A stretch of DNA of 64,000 nucleotides, from contig CAWJXV010000009.1 of NCBI GenBank assembly GCA_963846915.1, positions 806,001 through 870,000 on the forward strand. Direction: 5' to 3'. The translations under genes and the position numbers were made by a program. Positions 34,177-42,534 of this stretch are shown piece after piece (position 1 is the stretch's first letter; every line of letters begins with the position of its first letter). Under the pieces are notes generated by a model that saw only the letters and a list, made by a program, of their open reading frames with translations, made no database searches and had not been told where the DNA came from. The stretch is from PALSA-612 sp963846915. GTDB lineage: Bacteria > Actinomycetota > Thermoleophilia > Gaiellales > Gaiellaceae.

Positions 34177-34649
34177 GCGGGGTCCGGCTGGACGCCGAGC
34201 GCGTCGAGGGCCTTCGAGAAGAAGCAGCGCGCTGCCGCCGCGGAGACGACGCTGACGATGTCGGCGTCCGAGAGGCCGAGCGCGTGCAGCCGCTCGACAT
34301 CCGCCTCGGTCACGCTCGTCGCGTCGTCGGCGACCTTCTCGGCCAGGTCCATGACGGCCACGTCGACGGGATCGAGACCGGCGGAGCGATGGTCGAGCGC
34401 GATCGCGCGCAATTCGTCCGGCTCGACGCCGCTCTGGAGCAGGACGCTGCCGTGGGCCAGCATGCAGTAGCTCGAGCGGAGCCGTCGCGCGGCGGCGAGC
34501 GTAGCGAGCTCGTAGCGGCGGAGGTCCATCGAGCCCTTGATCGCTCCGTTCAGCTGCTGCCAGGCCGTGTAGATCTCCGGCCGTGTCGCGAACGCCGCGC
34601 CGTGGTTGGGCTCGTCCTCGGTCTCACGGATCAGCTCGATGAACGCCAT
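34110..34649 (-). CDS. carboxymuconolactone decarboxylase / AhpD-like protein
   Basis: 179 residues, a usual length. The core helix contains L-R-S-S-Y-C-M-L-A-H-G, the AhpD/CMD proton-relay motif (Cys, three residues, His), here with a single Cys rather than the CxxC of true AhpD. A member of the CMD-like peroxidase-related group is likely; the cofactor-independent decarboxylase role is only a family name. It precedes the transporter gene at 34686 in coordinates but is downstream in transcription. Cytoplasmic. Confidence 0.85.
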   Translation of the reverse strand: MAFIELIRETEDEPNHGAAFATRPEIYTAWQQLNGAIKGSMDLRRYELATLAAARRLRSSYCMLAHGSVLLQSGVEPDELRAIALDHRSAGLDPVDVAVMDLAEKVADDATSVTEADVERLHALGLSDADIVSVVSAAAARCFFSKALDALGVQPDPAYESVEPGLREALVVGRPIEAR

Positions 34650-34685
34650 GGTTGCTCCTTTTCGTCGTCGCGCCCGAGCCTACCG

Positions 34686-35555
34686 TCAGCGCGTCGCGCT
34701 GATCATCGCGCTGCCGGCCACGATCAGGAGCCCGGCGATCACCGTGCGGCGGCCGATCAGCTCGCTGCGGCCGACGATGATCGCCGCGAAGACCACGCCC
34801 CAGATCGACTGAGTCGCGTTCAGCGGCGCGACCACCGTCACGCGCCCGTGTGAGAAGCCCTCGACGAGAAAGGCGTAGGTGACGCCGAGCGTCAGCCCGG
34901 CCCACAGGAAGGGGCGGAACGACGTTCGGAATCGCTCGCGGAGCTTGTGGCGGCGCGCGATCAGCAGGTAGGCGAGCAGGGCGAGGCAGGCGCCGAGCAA
35001 CGTCACGGCGGTCGCGAGCAACGGCGGCGGATGCCGGTGGGTCGAAGCGGTGCGGACGAGGTTGTCGCGCACACCGAACATCAGCGCACAGAGCAGCGCT
35101 GCCGCCATCCCGAGCGACTGGAACTCCTTCGGCCGCGCCTTCTCCGCGACGAGGAAGACGCCTCCGGCGACGATGACGATCGTCCCCACGACGAGCCCGA
35201 CCTGGACGGGCTCACCCAGGAAGACGATCGCGATCACCGCCGAGACGAGCGGCGCGACGCCGATCAGGATCGCTGCCCGTGAGGGGCCAGCGAGCCGGAT
35301 CGAGTGGATGAAGACGATCTGCGACGCGCCCGGAACGAACAGGCCAATGAGCAGGAACGGCCACAGCTCGTTCGCATCGACGTGGCCGAGGTCGCCGTGC
35401 GCCGCGGCGACGGCGAGCGCGATGACGAACGCGACCGGCGCGACGACGATCGCGCCGACCTCGGGGTCGCCGCCGCGGACGAGCGCGGAGCGAACAGCGA
35501 CCGCCAGCAGGCCGAAACCGATGCCGGCGAGCACGCCGAAGAGGACCGCGAGCAC
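34686..35555 (-). CDS. EamA/DMT-family transporter
   Basis: 289 residues with ten hydrophobic segments and two internally similar EamA halves (for example G-A-S-Q-I-V-F-I-H-S-I-R in the first, L-G-V-T-Y-A-F-L-V-E-G-F in the second). A charged loop near the middle (E-K-A-R-P-K-E-F) separates the halves. Inner-membrane exporter or permease of small metabolites in the drug/metabolite superfamily; substrate unknown. It is divergent from the MFS gene at 35592 with only a 36-bp gap, so the two share a promoter region. Confidence 0.88.
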   Translation of the reverse strand: MLAVLFGVLAGIGFGLLAVAVRSALVRGGDPEVGAIVVAPVAFVIALAVAAAHGDLGHVDANELWPFLLIGLFVPGASQIVFIHSIRLAGPSRAAILIGVAPLVSAVIAIVFLGEPVQVGLVVGTIVIVAGGVFLVAEKARPKEFQSLGMAAALLCALMFGVRDNLVRTASTHRHPPPLLATAVTLLGACLALLAYLLIARRHKLRERFRTSFRPFLWAGLTLGVTYAFLVEGFSHGRVTVVAPLNATQSIWGVVFAAIIVGRSELIGRRTVIAGLLIVAGSAMISATR

Positions 35556-35591
35556 GTATTAGGCTCCCACAGTGCCCGGACTGCGCGCCGC

Positions 35592-36758
35592 GTGAACGTT
35601 CGGCTCGCGGTGGCGGGCGGCTGCGCGGCCGGCCTCGCGTCGGGCTGGAACGTCGGGAACATCGGCGCCGTCGCGACGCAGCTGAGCACCAGCTACGGCG
35701 TCGGGCTCGCGACCGTCGGCCTGTTCACGACCGCGCTCTTCGTCACGCATCTGCTCTTCCAGGTCCCGTCCGGGCGGGCGAGCGACCGCTACGGCGAGCG
35801 CCGCGTCGCACTCGTCGGCCTGGCGATCATCGTCTGCTTCAACGCGCTCGCGTTGATCGGCCCGTACCCGGCGCTCGCCGTCGTCGCGCGGACGCTGGTC
35901 GGCGTCGGGACCGGCCTCGCGTTCGTCTCCGGGAGCGCCTACGTGCGCGTTCAGGGCGGATCGCCGTTCGCCCAGGGGCTGTTCGGCGGCGTCGCGCTCG
36001 GCGGCGGCGGTCTCGCGCTCGCGATCGTGCCGTCGGTCGAGGACGCGATCGGCTGGCGCGCCCCGTGGGTGACCGCGGTCGTCGTCGGCGCCGCGGGGCT
36101 CGTGATTCTCGCCGCAGCTCCGAAGGACGTGGCGCGCACACGCACGGCCCGGCCGGAGACGGCGCCCGCCGGCGTGTTGCGCGAGCGGCGGCTCTACCGG
36201 CTGGCCGTGCTCTACGCGGCGTCGCTCGGGCTCAGCATCGTGGTCGGCAACTGGGTCGTGACGCTGCTCCACCGCAACGGCGGCCTCTCGAAGAGCACGG
36301 CCGGGCTCGTCGGCGCGCTGACGCTGGTGCTCGGCGTGGCGACGCGCCCGCTCGGCGGCTGGATCCTCCACGAGCGCCCTCGCTGGGTCAGGGCCGCCGT
36401 CGCGGGGAGCCTCGTCGCCGGCGCCCTCGGCACCGTCGCGCTCACCGTCTCGAAGCCGGTGGGGCTGGCTGTCGTCGGCGCCGCGCTCATCGGGCTCGCC
36501 GCCGGGATCCCGTTCGCGCCTGCGTTCACAGGCGCGGCGTTGATGCGGCCGGACGCACCGGCGGCCGCGGTCGGCTTCGTCAACGGCGCAGCGGCCTTCG
36601 TCACGCTCGTCGGGACGCCGCTGATCGGGCTCACGTTCTCGTTGCCGGGCGACGGCAGGCTCGGGTTCGCGATCCTCGCCGCGGGCTGGCTGGTGGCGCT
36701 CCTCGCGCTGCCGAGCAAGACACAGCTCGGCGTGCGCGGCGCTACTGCAGCGAGCTGA
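35592..36758 (+). CDS. MFS transporter
   Basis: 388 residues from GTG 35592, chosen because the first membrane helix begins directly after it. An open frame extends further left but runs antisense to the EamA gene. Twelve hydrophobic segments are visible, with the MFS loop motif S-G-R-A-S-D-R-Y-G-E-R-R between helices 2 and 3. It resembles nitrate/cyanate-type and aromatic-acid MFS permeases only broadly. The gene ends 17 bp inside the convergent M20 hydrolase gene. Given the surroundings it may import a nitrogenous substrate. Confidence 0.87.
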   Translation: MNVRLAVAGGCAAGLASGWNVGNIGAVATQLSTSYGVGLATVGLFTTALFVTHLLFQVPSGRASDRYGERRVALVGLAIIVCFNALALIGPYPALAVVARTLVGVGTGLAFVSGSAYVRVQGGSPFAQGLFGGVALGGGGLALAIVPSVEDAIGWRAPWVTAVVVGAAGLVILAAAPKDVARTRTARPETAPAGVLRERRLYRLAVLYAASLGLSIVVGNWVVTLLHRNGGLSKSTAGLVGALTLVLGVATRPLGGWILHERPRWVRAAVAGSLVAGALGTVALTVSKPVGLAVVGAALIGLAAGIPFAPAFTGAALMRPDAPAAAVGFVNGAAAFVTLVGTPLIGLTFSLPGDGRLGFAILAAGWLVALLALPSKTQLGVRGATAAS

Positions 36759-37983
36759 TCGCGTTCAGGATGATCTCGGCTGCGAGCGCTGCATCCGCGG
36801 GGCTCGCGTCTTCGAGCGGGGAGTGGCTGATGCCGTCCCTGCACGGCACGAAGACCATCGCGCTCGGGACCCGCTCCGCGACGCACATCGTGTCGTGCGC
36901 CGCACCGGAGGGCATGAGCATGAACGGCTCGCCGGTCTGCTGCGCCGCGGCCTCCAGCGCGGAGACGATGCGCTCGTCCATCGGCGTCGGCGCCAGCGTC
37001 TGACGCTGCGTGAACCGCGCCGTCATCCCACGCTTCGCGGCCGACTGCTCGGCGAAGGCTGCGATGTCGCGCGCGACGCCGCGGAACGCGTCCTCGTCGA
37101 CGCCGCGCGTGTCGACCGAGAAGCGCGCGCGGGCGGGCACGACGTTGATCAGCCCGGGCTCGAACTCGATCTCGCCCACCGTGCCTACGGTCCCCTTGCC
37201 CGCGGCGCGGGCAAGCCGTCCGAGCTCGAGGATGCACTCGGCGGCGACGACGCCCGGGTCGAGCCGGAAGTCCATCGGGGTCGCGCCCGCGTGATCGGCC
37301 CTGCCCTCGACCGTGATGTCGGCGTGCACGTAGCCCGCGATCGCCGTGACGACGCCGATCCGGTTGCCCGTGTCCTGGAGGACGCGCGCCTGCTCGATGT
37401 GCATCTCGATCCAGCCCGAGAGGTCGTCGAGGACGTGGATCGACTCGCGCCAGCGCTCCGGCTCGTAGCCCGCCTCGGCCGCGTGCTCCCAGAACGGGCG
37501 CCCGTCGTCGGTGGCGCGGAAGGTCTCGCGCAGCTCATCCTCGGTGACTCGCTGCAGCATGATTCGGCTCCCGAGCAGCATCTGCCCGAAGCCCGAGCCC
37601 TCCTCCTCGAGGAAGGAGACGAGCTGGAGCGGCAGGTCGAGCCCGAGGTCGGCGTTCAGCCGGCAGACCTCGAGCGCGGTGACGACGCCCATCGTCCCGT
37701 CGTACTTGCCGCCGTTCCGGTTCGAGTCGCAGTGCGAGCCGATGCCGAAGACCTGCTCGCCGGGCGGGCGGTTTCGCGCCACGAGCGTGCCGACCGGATC
37801 CTCGGAGACGTCAAAGCCGAGCTCGTGAAGCGCGGCCGCGAAGTAGTCGAGCGTCGCCCGGTAGACCGGCGTGTAGGCGTAGCGGCGGATCGCCTCGTGG
37901 GAGAGCGTGTAGCCCTCGCCGGCGAGCGTCTCGATGTCGCGCTCGATGCGGGCTGCGCTTCGCTCGCGATCGACGTCCGCCAC
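36742..37983 (-). CDS. M20-family Zn hydrolase, N-carbamoyl-amino-acid hydrolase / allantoate amidohydrolase-like
   Basis: 413 residues, the usual length. The di-metal site is visible: G-S-H-C-D-S (His), G-K-Y-D-G (Asp bridging), L-E-E-E-G-S-G-F (Glu pair), E-M-H-I-E-Q (His) and the C-terminal G-I-S-H-S-P-L-E (His). The dimerisation-domain signature G-R-A-D-H-A-G-A-T-P-M is also present. The family removes carbamoyl or ureido groups from N-carbamoyl-L-amino acids, allantoate or beta-ureido acids, which complements the hydantoinase at 30026. Convergent with the MFS gene. Cytoplasmic. Confidence 0.9.
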   Translation of the reverse strand: MADVDRERSAARIERDIETLAGEGYTLSHEAIRRYAYTPVYRATLDYFAAALHELGFDVSEDPVGTLVARNRPPGEQVFGIGSHCDSNRNGGKYDGTMGVVTALEVCRLNADLGLDLPLQLVSFLEEEGSGFGQMLLGSRIMLQRVTEDELRETFRATDDGRPFWEHAAEAGYEPERWRESIHVLDDLSGWIEMHIEQARVLQDTGNRIGVVTAIAGYVHADITVEGRADHAGATPMDFRLDPGVVAAECILELGRLARAAGKGTVGTVGEIEFEPGLINVVPARARFSVDTRGVDEDAFRGVARDIAAFAEQSAAKRGMTARFTQRQTLAPTPMDERIVSALEAAAQQTGEPFMLMPSGAAHDTMCVAERVPSAMVFVPCRDGISHSPLEDASPADAALAAEIILNAISSLQ

Positions 37984-38034
37984 CGCTCGACTCTAACTCG
38001 TCGCGCTTGACAACGATCGTGACGATATGGCCCA

Positions 38035-39072
38035 ATGGCGCGGCGGATGGGCAGGCGCCGGGCTGAGATCGTTCTTCTTGGAGTCGTCGTGCTGGCGGCC
38101 GCGCTCGGGCTCGCGATCCTGCCCGGCAGCACCACCGCGGGCAGGGCCCACGTGGCCAATCTCTCGATCGACGCGATCAAGGCCGTCTTCTCGGAGGCCG
38201 ACCGTTCGACGACGTACGGCGTGGTCGTCCACGAGAGCGATGCGACGGCGACGCTCGGCTACGAATGGAAGCTGACGCTCGAGGCCGTCGACCCGAACGT
38301 CGGCGTCGACGAGGACTGCGACAACCACGGCATCCTGAGCGGAACCGCTCCGACGTTCGTCTGGCATCACGGCAACAAGGCCGATCCCGTCCACGACGAC
38401 GACTGCGACCACGACCTGCAGGGGAAGTACGGCCACCAGGGGACGATCGGCCTCACGGTGACGGACAGCGCGGGCATCCGCTGCTCCGAGACCTACAAGG
38501 GCACGCTCGACAGCGACGCGGCGGCGGCCGCCGGACTCGCCCCCGCGAGCGGCGCGCAATGCGTCGTCCCCGACGAGCCGCCTCCAGCGGTGCCCCCGCC
38601 GCCCCCGTCTCCTCCCGCGGCGCCACCGCCGCCCGGTCCACGGAAGCCCTGCAAATGCATTCTCCTCACCGCCCGCATCGTTCCCTCCTCGTTCCAGGTG
38701 GAGACGTACGGGAACAAGGGCGAGGTCAGACTCGATTTCAACATCCACTGGACCCTGAACTGCCTGAAGGGCTTCGGCCCCCGCTGTCGGGGCACCCTCG
38801 CAATGAACGCGCCGAGGATCGGACATTCCCTGTTGTTCATCAACGGGCTCCCCCGCGTGACCGTTCGCTGCAACGGTCGCTGCAGCGGCCTCAGCGACGG
38901 AACCTTCGAGGCGCATCTCCACGGCTTCAAGAGCAGGGACGACCTGGCCGAGCTCCGCGTCCCGGTCGTCCTTCGCCGGACGTGTCAGGGGAAGAAGCTC
39001 GCCCCGGTGCGGCTGTCGCTCGCCTTCGACAGGTTGGGACGGCCGGACCGGGAGAAGAGCAAGCTGCGTTAG
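38035..39072 (+). CDS. exported two-domain protein with proline-rich linker, unknown function
   Basis: 345 residues. An N-terminal basic stretch and hydrophobic helix (I-V-L-L-G-V-V-V-L-A-A-A-L-G-L-A-I-L) form a signal or anchor. Domain 1 (about 40-180) is Asp/His-rich around D-D-D-C-D-H-D and has paired Cys. Then comes a pure Pro/Ala linker (about 182-205) and a C-terminal domain (about 208-345) with six or more Cys (C-K-C, C-L, C-R, C-N-G-R-C-S). Ig-like folds are plausible. I do not recognise the family. ATG 38047 is an alternative start. It sits 10 bp before the ornithine-cyclodeaminase gene on the same strand. Confidence 0.7.
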   Translation: MARRMGRRRAEIVLLGVVVLAAALGLAILPGSTTAGRAHVANLSIDAIKAVFSEADRSTTYGVVVHESDATATLGYEWKLTLEAVDPNVGVDEDCDNHGILSGTAPTFVWHHGNKADPVHDDDCDHDLQGKYGHQGTIGLTVTDSAGIRCSETYKGTLDSDAAAAAGLAPASGAQCVVPDEPPPAVPPPPPSPPAAPPPPGPRKPCKCILLTARIVPSSFQVETYGNKGEVRLDFNIHWTLNCLKGFGPRCRGTLAMNAPRIGHSLLFINGLPRVTVRCNGRCSGLSDGTFEAHLHGFKSRDDLAELRVPVVLRRTCQGKKLAPVRLSLAFDRLGRPDREKSKLR

Positions 39073-39081
39073 AGTCGCCGC

Positions 39082-40095
39082 GTGGCCGAGAGCTGGCGGC
39101 ACCGCAAGACGCTGATCCTGAGCCGCAGCGACATGGTCGGCCTCCTCACCCCGGGGGAGTACGTCGACTGCGTCGAGCACGCCTTCCGCATGCACGGCCT
39201 CGGCCGCGTCTACATGGAGCCGAAGGGGCACATCGTGCTCGACCGCTACCGGGGCGAGTGGGAGGTGATGCCCTCCTGGATCGAGGAGCCCGAGGCGGCG
39301 GCCTGCAAGTGGGTCTCGATCCGCGAGGACAACTCGAAGTACGAGCTGCCGGCGGTGTTCTCGATCCTCGTCTACACCCACCCCGAAACCGGATTCCCGC
39401 TCGCGATCTGCGACGGCTCGCACCATACGCTGATGCGGACGGGTGCGTCGGCAGCGGTCTCGGCGAAGTGGCTCGCGCGCAAGGACTCGAAGGTGCTCGC
39501 GATCCTCGGAACGGGCAGCGTGGGGAAGGGGACGCTCGCGACCTGCGACACGGTGTTCGACTGGGACGAGGTGCGGATCTGGAGCCGGACGCAGGAGTCA
39601 CTCGACCGCTTCGTCGTCGCCGAGCAGCCGTCGTATCCCCACCTCGGGCTCCGCACGACCACTGACGTCGAGGAGGCCGTGCGCGGCGCCGACGTGATCG
39701 TCACCGGCACCCATGCGCGGCAGTACCTCGTCGAGGACGGCTGGGTGGCGCCGGGGGCGCACATCGCCGCGCTCGGCGCCGACCTCGCGGGCGAGCAGGA
39801 GCTCGACCCGCAGACGCTCACGCGGGCGCGCGTGTTCGTCGACGACATCCGCCAGTGCCGCGAGGACGGCGAGATCAACGTCGCGCTCCGCGAAGGCGTG
39901 ATCACCGAGTCCGACGTCGCCGGCGAGATCGGGAAGGTGATCTGCGGCGAGCTCGAGGGTCGCCAGTCCGAGGATCAGGTCACGGTGTTCGACTCGACCG
40001 GCATCGCGCTGCAGGACTCGGCCACGGTGCCGCTCGAGTACGAGCGCGCGGTCGCAGCCGGCGTCGGCATCGAAAAGAAGATGATCTCGACCTAG
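39082..40095 (+). CDS. ornithine cyclodeaminase / mu-crystallin family protein
   Basis: 337 residues from GTG 39082. N-terminal half with the substrate-binding Arg/Lys region (M-E-P-K-G, A-A-C-K-W-V-S), then L-M-R-T-G-A-S-A-A-V-S-A-K-W-L-A and a Rossmann fold (I-L-G-T-G-S-V-G-K-G) and V-T-G-T-H-A-R closer to the end. The family includes ornithine cyclodeaminase, alanine dehydrogenase and ketimine reductases, all NAD(P)-dependent enzymes of amino-acid or imine metabolism. The precise substrate cannot be assigned. It lies just after an exported protein gene and converges with the anti-sigma gene. Confidence 0.87.
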   Translation: MAESWRHRKTLILSRSDMVGLLTPGEYVDCVEHAFRMHGLGRVYMEPKGHIVLDRYRGEWEVMPSWIEEPEAAACKWVSIREDNSKYELPAVFSILVYTHPETGFPLAICDGSHHTLMRTGASAAVSAKWLARKDSKVLAILGTGSVGKGTLATCDTVFDWDEVRIWSRTQESLDRFVVAEQPSYPHLGLRTTTDVEEAVRGADVIVTGTHARQYLVEDGWVAPGAHIAALGADLAGEQELDPQTLTRARVFVDDIRQCREDGEINVALREGVITESDVAGEIGKVICGELEGRQSEDQVTVFDSTGIALQDSATVPLEYERAVAAGVGIEKKMIST

Positions 40096-40104
40096 GCGCG
40101 CAGG

Positions 40105-41361
40105 CTAGCCGGGGCCGACGGTCAACGTGCAGGTGGACGAGTCGGACGCCAGATGCGTGTCGTCGCCGTCCCAGTGCGCCTGGACGCGCCACGCGCCCCG
40201 GACCTTCGTGGCGAGGCTGTCCGAGTAGTCGCCCGACCCGCCGGTCGACGCTGTGTGCGTCACCGCCGATCCCGAGGGCGGCGTGTAGACGATCGAGATC
40301 GACGTGCCCGAGATTGCGGGCGACAGGGTGCCGCCGTCGTTCAGCGTCGCCGAGATGCCCGACGAGGTGAGCGAGCACGAGAGCGACAGGCTCGACGGCT
40401 TCTTCGGCGGCGGAGCTGGAGGCGGTGGCGGCGGGGCCGGCGGCGGAGGTGGCGGAGGTGGCGGAGGTGGTGGGGGAGGCGCCGGCGGAGGTGGAGGCTT
40501 CGTGGGAGGCGGGGGCGGAGGCGGAGAGGGCGGAGAGGGCGGAGGCGGAGGTGGCGGAGGAGGAGGCGGCGGCGCTCCCGGAGGCGTCGACGGGGGCGGG
40601 TTCTTCGGAGGCGGAGCCGGAGATGGAGAGGGCCGCGGCGTGTGGGAGCGCGAGGGCGGCGGCGGCGGCGAACCCGCATGCCCGCGGCTCGTTCCAGGCT
40701 TCTGCGTATGCGACGTCGTCGCCGGCGGCGACGGCGGTGCGTCCGTGTGCGACGGGGTCGATCCGGGCAACGTGACGACGACCGTCGTGCCTACCGGTGG
40801 TCCGCCGGTGGTGCTCGGAGTCGCCGTCGGCGCGCCGGCCCTAGAGGCATGCGGGTTTCCGGTCGCGGGAGTGCGCGAGCGCGTCGCAGGCCCTCGGGCC
40901 CGGTGCGTCGTGGCCGCGGGTGCGACCGGGAACGGCGAAGGGCCGACGGCCGGCTCGACGACCCGGCGGGCAGGCTCGCCGCCTCCGACCAGCGCAGCCG
41001 TTCCGATGCCGGCGAGCGCGAGCGCGACGGCTGCCGCCAGCACGGCGGCGAGTCGCCTGCGAGAGGCAGGCGACGGTTCGGCGGGCGCCTCCCAGAAGCC
41101 GATCGCTGCCAGCGCGAGGCCGATTCGCTCGTTCAACTCGGCGACGGGAGCAGCCGGAATGAACTCCCGATAGCGTCGCTGGACCTCCTCGAGGTCGTCG
41201 TGCTCGGCCTGGCACGGCTCGCAGCTCTCGAGATGCTCTTTCGTCTCCTCGAGCTTCGCGCCGGTCAGTTCGCCGTCGACGTAGCCGGAGAGCAGCGGGA
41301 GCATGAGCGTGCAGCCGGAGGGCAGCGTCGGCGGGTTCGACTCGGTGAGTCCGAGCTGCAC
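40105..41361 (-). CDS. zinc-finger anti-sigma domain with membrane helix, polyproline stalk and Ig-like domain
   Basis: 418 residues if begun at GTG 41361. Residues 19-60 form an anti-sigma zinc-binding domain (L-S-G-Y-V-D-G-E-L...H-L-E-S-C-E-P-C). A membrane helix lies at about 106-126 (L-A-A-V-L-A-A-A-V-A-L-A-L-A-G-I-G). A Thr/Pro-rich stalk follows, then roughly 100 residues that are almost all Pro, and a C-terminal beta-sandwich of about 90 residues (S-L-S-C-S-L-T ... C-T-L-T-V-G). The frame is open upstream of 41361 and encodes the rest of sigma region 4, so this is probably the C-terminal part of a sigma/anti-sigma fusion. The predicted topology places the zinc finger inside and the stalk outside, probably sensing the envelope. 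Confidence 0.82.
   Translation of the reverse strand: MQLGLTESNPPTLPSGCTLMLPLLSGYVDGELTGAKLEETKEHLESCEPCQAEHDDLEEVQRRYREFIPAAPVAELNERIGLALAAIGFWEAPAEPSPASRRRLAAVLAAAVALALAGIGTAALVGGGEPARRVVEPAVGPSPFPVAPAATTHRARGPATRSRTPATGNPHASRAGAPTATPSTTGGPPVGTTVVVTLPGSTPSHTDAPPSPPATTSHTQKPGTSRGHAGSPPPPPSRSHTPRPSPSPAPPPKNPPPSTPPGAPPPPPPPPPPPPSPPSPPPPPPPTKPPPPPAPPPPPPPPPPPPPPAPPPPPPAPPPKKPSSLSLSCSLTSSGISATLNDGGTLSPAISGTSISIVYTPPSGSAVTHTASTGGSGDYSDSLATKVRGAWRVQAHWDGDDTHLASDSSTCTLTVGPG
40396..40660. repeat. low-complexity polyproline-coding tract
   Basis: GGCGGAGGTGGCGGAGG-like units on the plus strand code for runs of up to about 15 consecutive Pro on the minus strand. The strand bias is extreme (G-rich plus strand), with many G runs that could form quadruplexes and slip during replication. 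Length variation among relatives is expected. Confidence 0.8.
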
Positions 41362-41371
41362 CCGGAGGCGG

Positions 41372-41920
41372 TCACGGGCGGACGCGATCGAGTGCGCGAC
41401 CTCCGCTTCGCTGATGGCCGATCAACGACGCGATCTCCGCGTAGCTCAGCTGCTCGACGTCGCGGAGAGCCAGCGCGAGTCGCTGCGTCGGCGGCAGGCT
41501 GACGGCGGCGAGCCGCATGTCCTCGTGCTGGCGGCGCGTGATCGCGTTGCGCTCGGAGTCGTCCCACGCCCAGCCCGTGTCGCCGCCCGTGCCGTGTCGC
41601 CTGCGCCCGGGGCCGCCGGGCGACTCGACGCTCTCCAGGAACACGTTCTTGGCCGACACGACGAGATACGTCGAGAGGGCCAGTCCTTCTCGCTGGATCT
41701 CCTCCAGGCCCGCGAACGCGCGGACGAACGTGTCTGCGGTGAACGTCACGGCCCGGTCGCGGCTGCCGGTGAGGCGGTACCCCAGCGCGAAGATCCGCGG
41801 CGCGTACCGCGAGCCGAGCTCGGCCGCTGCACTCCGGTCGCGCTGAATCAGCCGGACCACAAGACGTGCGTCCGACGCAGGGGTTGTTACCCGGCGCTCC
41901 GGCATTCCCGTTTGCTTCAT
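41372..41920 (-). CDS. ECF-type RNA polymerase sigma factor, frame broken inside region 4
   Basis: From ATG 41920. Region 2 is visible (L-V-V-R-L-I-Q-R-D-R...Y-A-P-R-I-F-A-L-G-Y-R-L-T-G-S-R-D-R-A; F-T-A-D-T-F-V-R-A-F) and region 4 begins normally (L-P-P-T-Q-R-L-A-L-A-L-R-D-V...S-Y-A-E-I-A-S-L-I-G). In the written frame the recognition helix is lost after G-H-Q and the protein stops at 41372. Removing one base of GGCC near 41406-41409 continues as I-S-E-A-E-V-A-H-S-I-A-S-A-R-D-R-L-R, a proper region 4.2, and then runs without a stop into the anti-sigma domain at 41361. The natural protein is therefore probably an ECF sigma fused to its membrane-bound anti-sigma domain. Confidence 0.8.
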   Translation of the reverse strand: MKQTGMPERRVTTPASDARLVVRLIQRDRSAAAELGSRYAPRIFALGYRLTGSRDRAVTFTADTFVRAFAGLEEIQREGLALSTYLVVSAKNVFLESVESPGGPGRRRHGTGGDTGWAWDDSERNAITRRQHEDMRLAAVSLPPTQRLALALRDVEQLSYAEIASLIGHQRSGGRALDRVRP

Positions 41921-42028
41921 CGGCAGCGTGGCGGCATTCCTTGAACGCGTCGGGAGGCCGGTACCATGCGAGCGCACGTCCAGTCCGCGGCCGCAGGTGC
42001 GCCGCTCTTGTCTCTAGAGGGGGTTCTC

Positions 42029-42469
42029 TTGAAGAAGGTTCTGCTCGCGTCGACGCTTGCCGCGGTCCTCGCGTTCACGGCGACGGCTGCGGCGTCGACG
42101 AGTCCGAGTGCCTACAAGGCGCAGGTCAACTCGATGTGCACCAGGGGCGTCGCGAAAATCAACGCGATTCCCAAGCCGACGACCGTCGCCGGCCTGCTGC
42201 CGTACTTCCAGAGGGCGGTCAAGGCATCCGACCATCTCCTTGCGCAGATCACGGCCGTGACTCCGCCGGCGAGCCTGAAGAAGGCGGTCGCGAACGCGCT
42301 CAGGATCCAGGGCTCGTTCGAGGCGGGGCTCCACGACCTGATCGCGAAGCTGAAGACGAGCAAGAACCCGAAGCAGACGGTCCTCGCCGCCGAGCCGAAG
42401 CTCGACAGCCTGAACGCCAGAGCGAATGGGGCCTGGCGCGCGGCCGGGCTCGTCAAGTGCGGCAGCTGA
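42029..42469 (+). CDS. small secreted helical protein, unknown function
   Basis: 146 residues from TTG 42029, chosen over an upstream ATG (41966) because it follows an AGAGGGGG RBS and starts a signal peptide (L-K-K-V-L-L-A-S-T-L-A-A-V-L-A-F). The mature part is mostly helical with two Cys (S-M-C-T-R near 37 and the final K-C-G-S), so one disulfide is likely. Similar small actinobacterial secreted proteins are common but uncharacterised. It is divergent from the sigma factor gene with about a 100-bp gap, so it could be a target of that sigma factor; this is speculation. Confidence 0.7.
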   Translation: MKKVLLASTLAAVLAFTATAAASTSPSAYKAQVNSMCTRGVAKINAIPKPTTVAGLLPYFQRAVKASDHLLAQITAVTPPASLKKAVANALRIQGSFEAGLHDLIAKLKTSKNPKQTVLAAEPKLDSLNARANGAWRAAGLVKCGS

Positions 42470-42490
42470 TCTAGGCGAAGATACGGACGC

Positions 42491-42520
42491 GCCGTCGGCG
42501 GGCTCGCCCCCGCCGGCGGC
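42491..42520. terminator. GC-rich hairpin between convergent genes
   Basis: Twelve-base arms (42491-42502 and 42509-42520) pair with one mismatch around a 6-nt loop, between the stops of the secreted helical protein (42469) and the GerW-like gene (42535). It probably terminates both. Confidence 0.5.
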
Positions 42521-42534
42521 GCCACACCCCGGCT

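Noticed and set aside
31536..34853. A 1105-codon open frame on the plus strand
   Set aside because: Only the middle (from 32088) is protein-like and is called as the dehydrogenase. The rest is out-of-frame translation of the flanking hydrolase, SDR and an antisense gene.
40396..40660. Possible tandem repeat or CRISPR-like array
   Set aside because: The repeats are short, irregular triplet-based units coding for polyproline, with no spacers of constant length.
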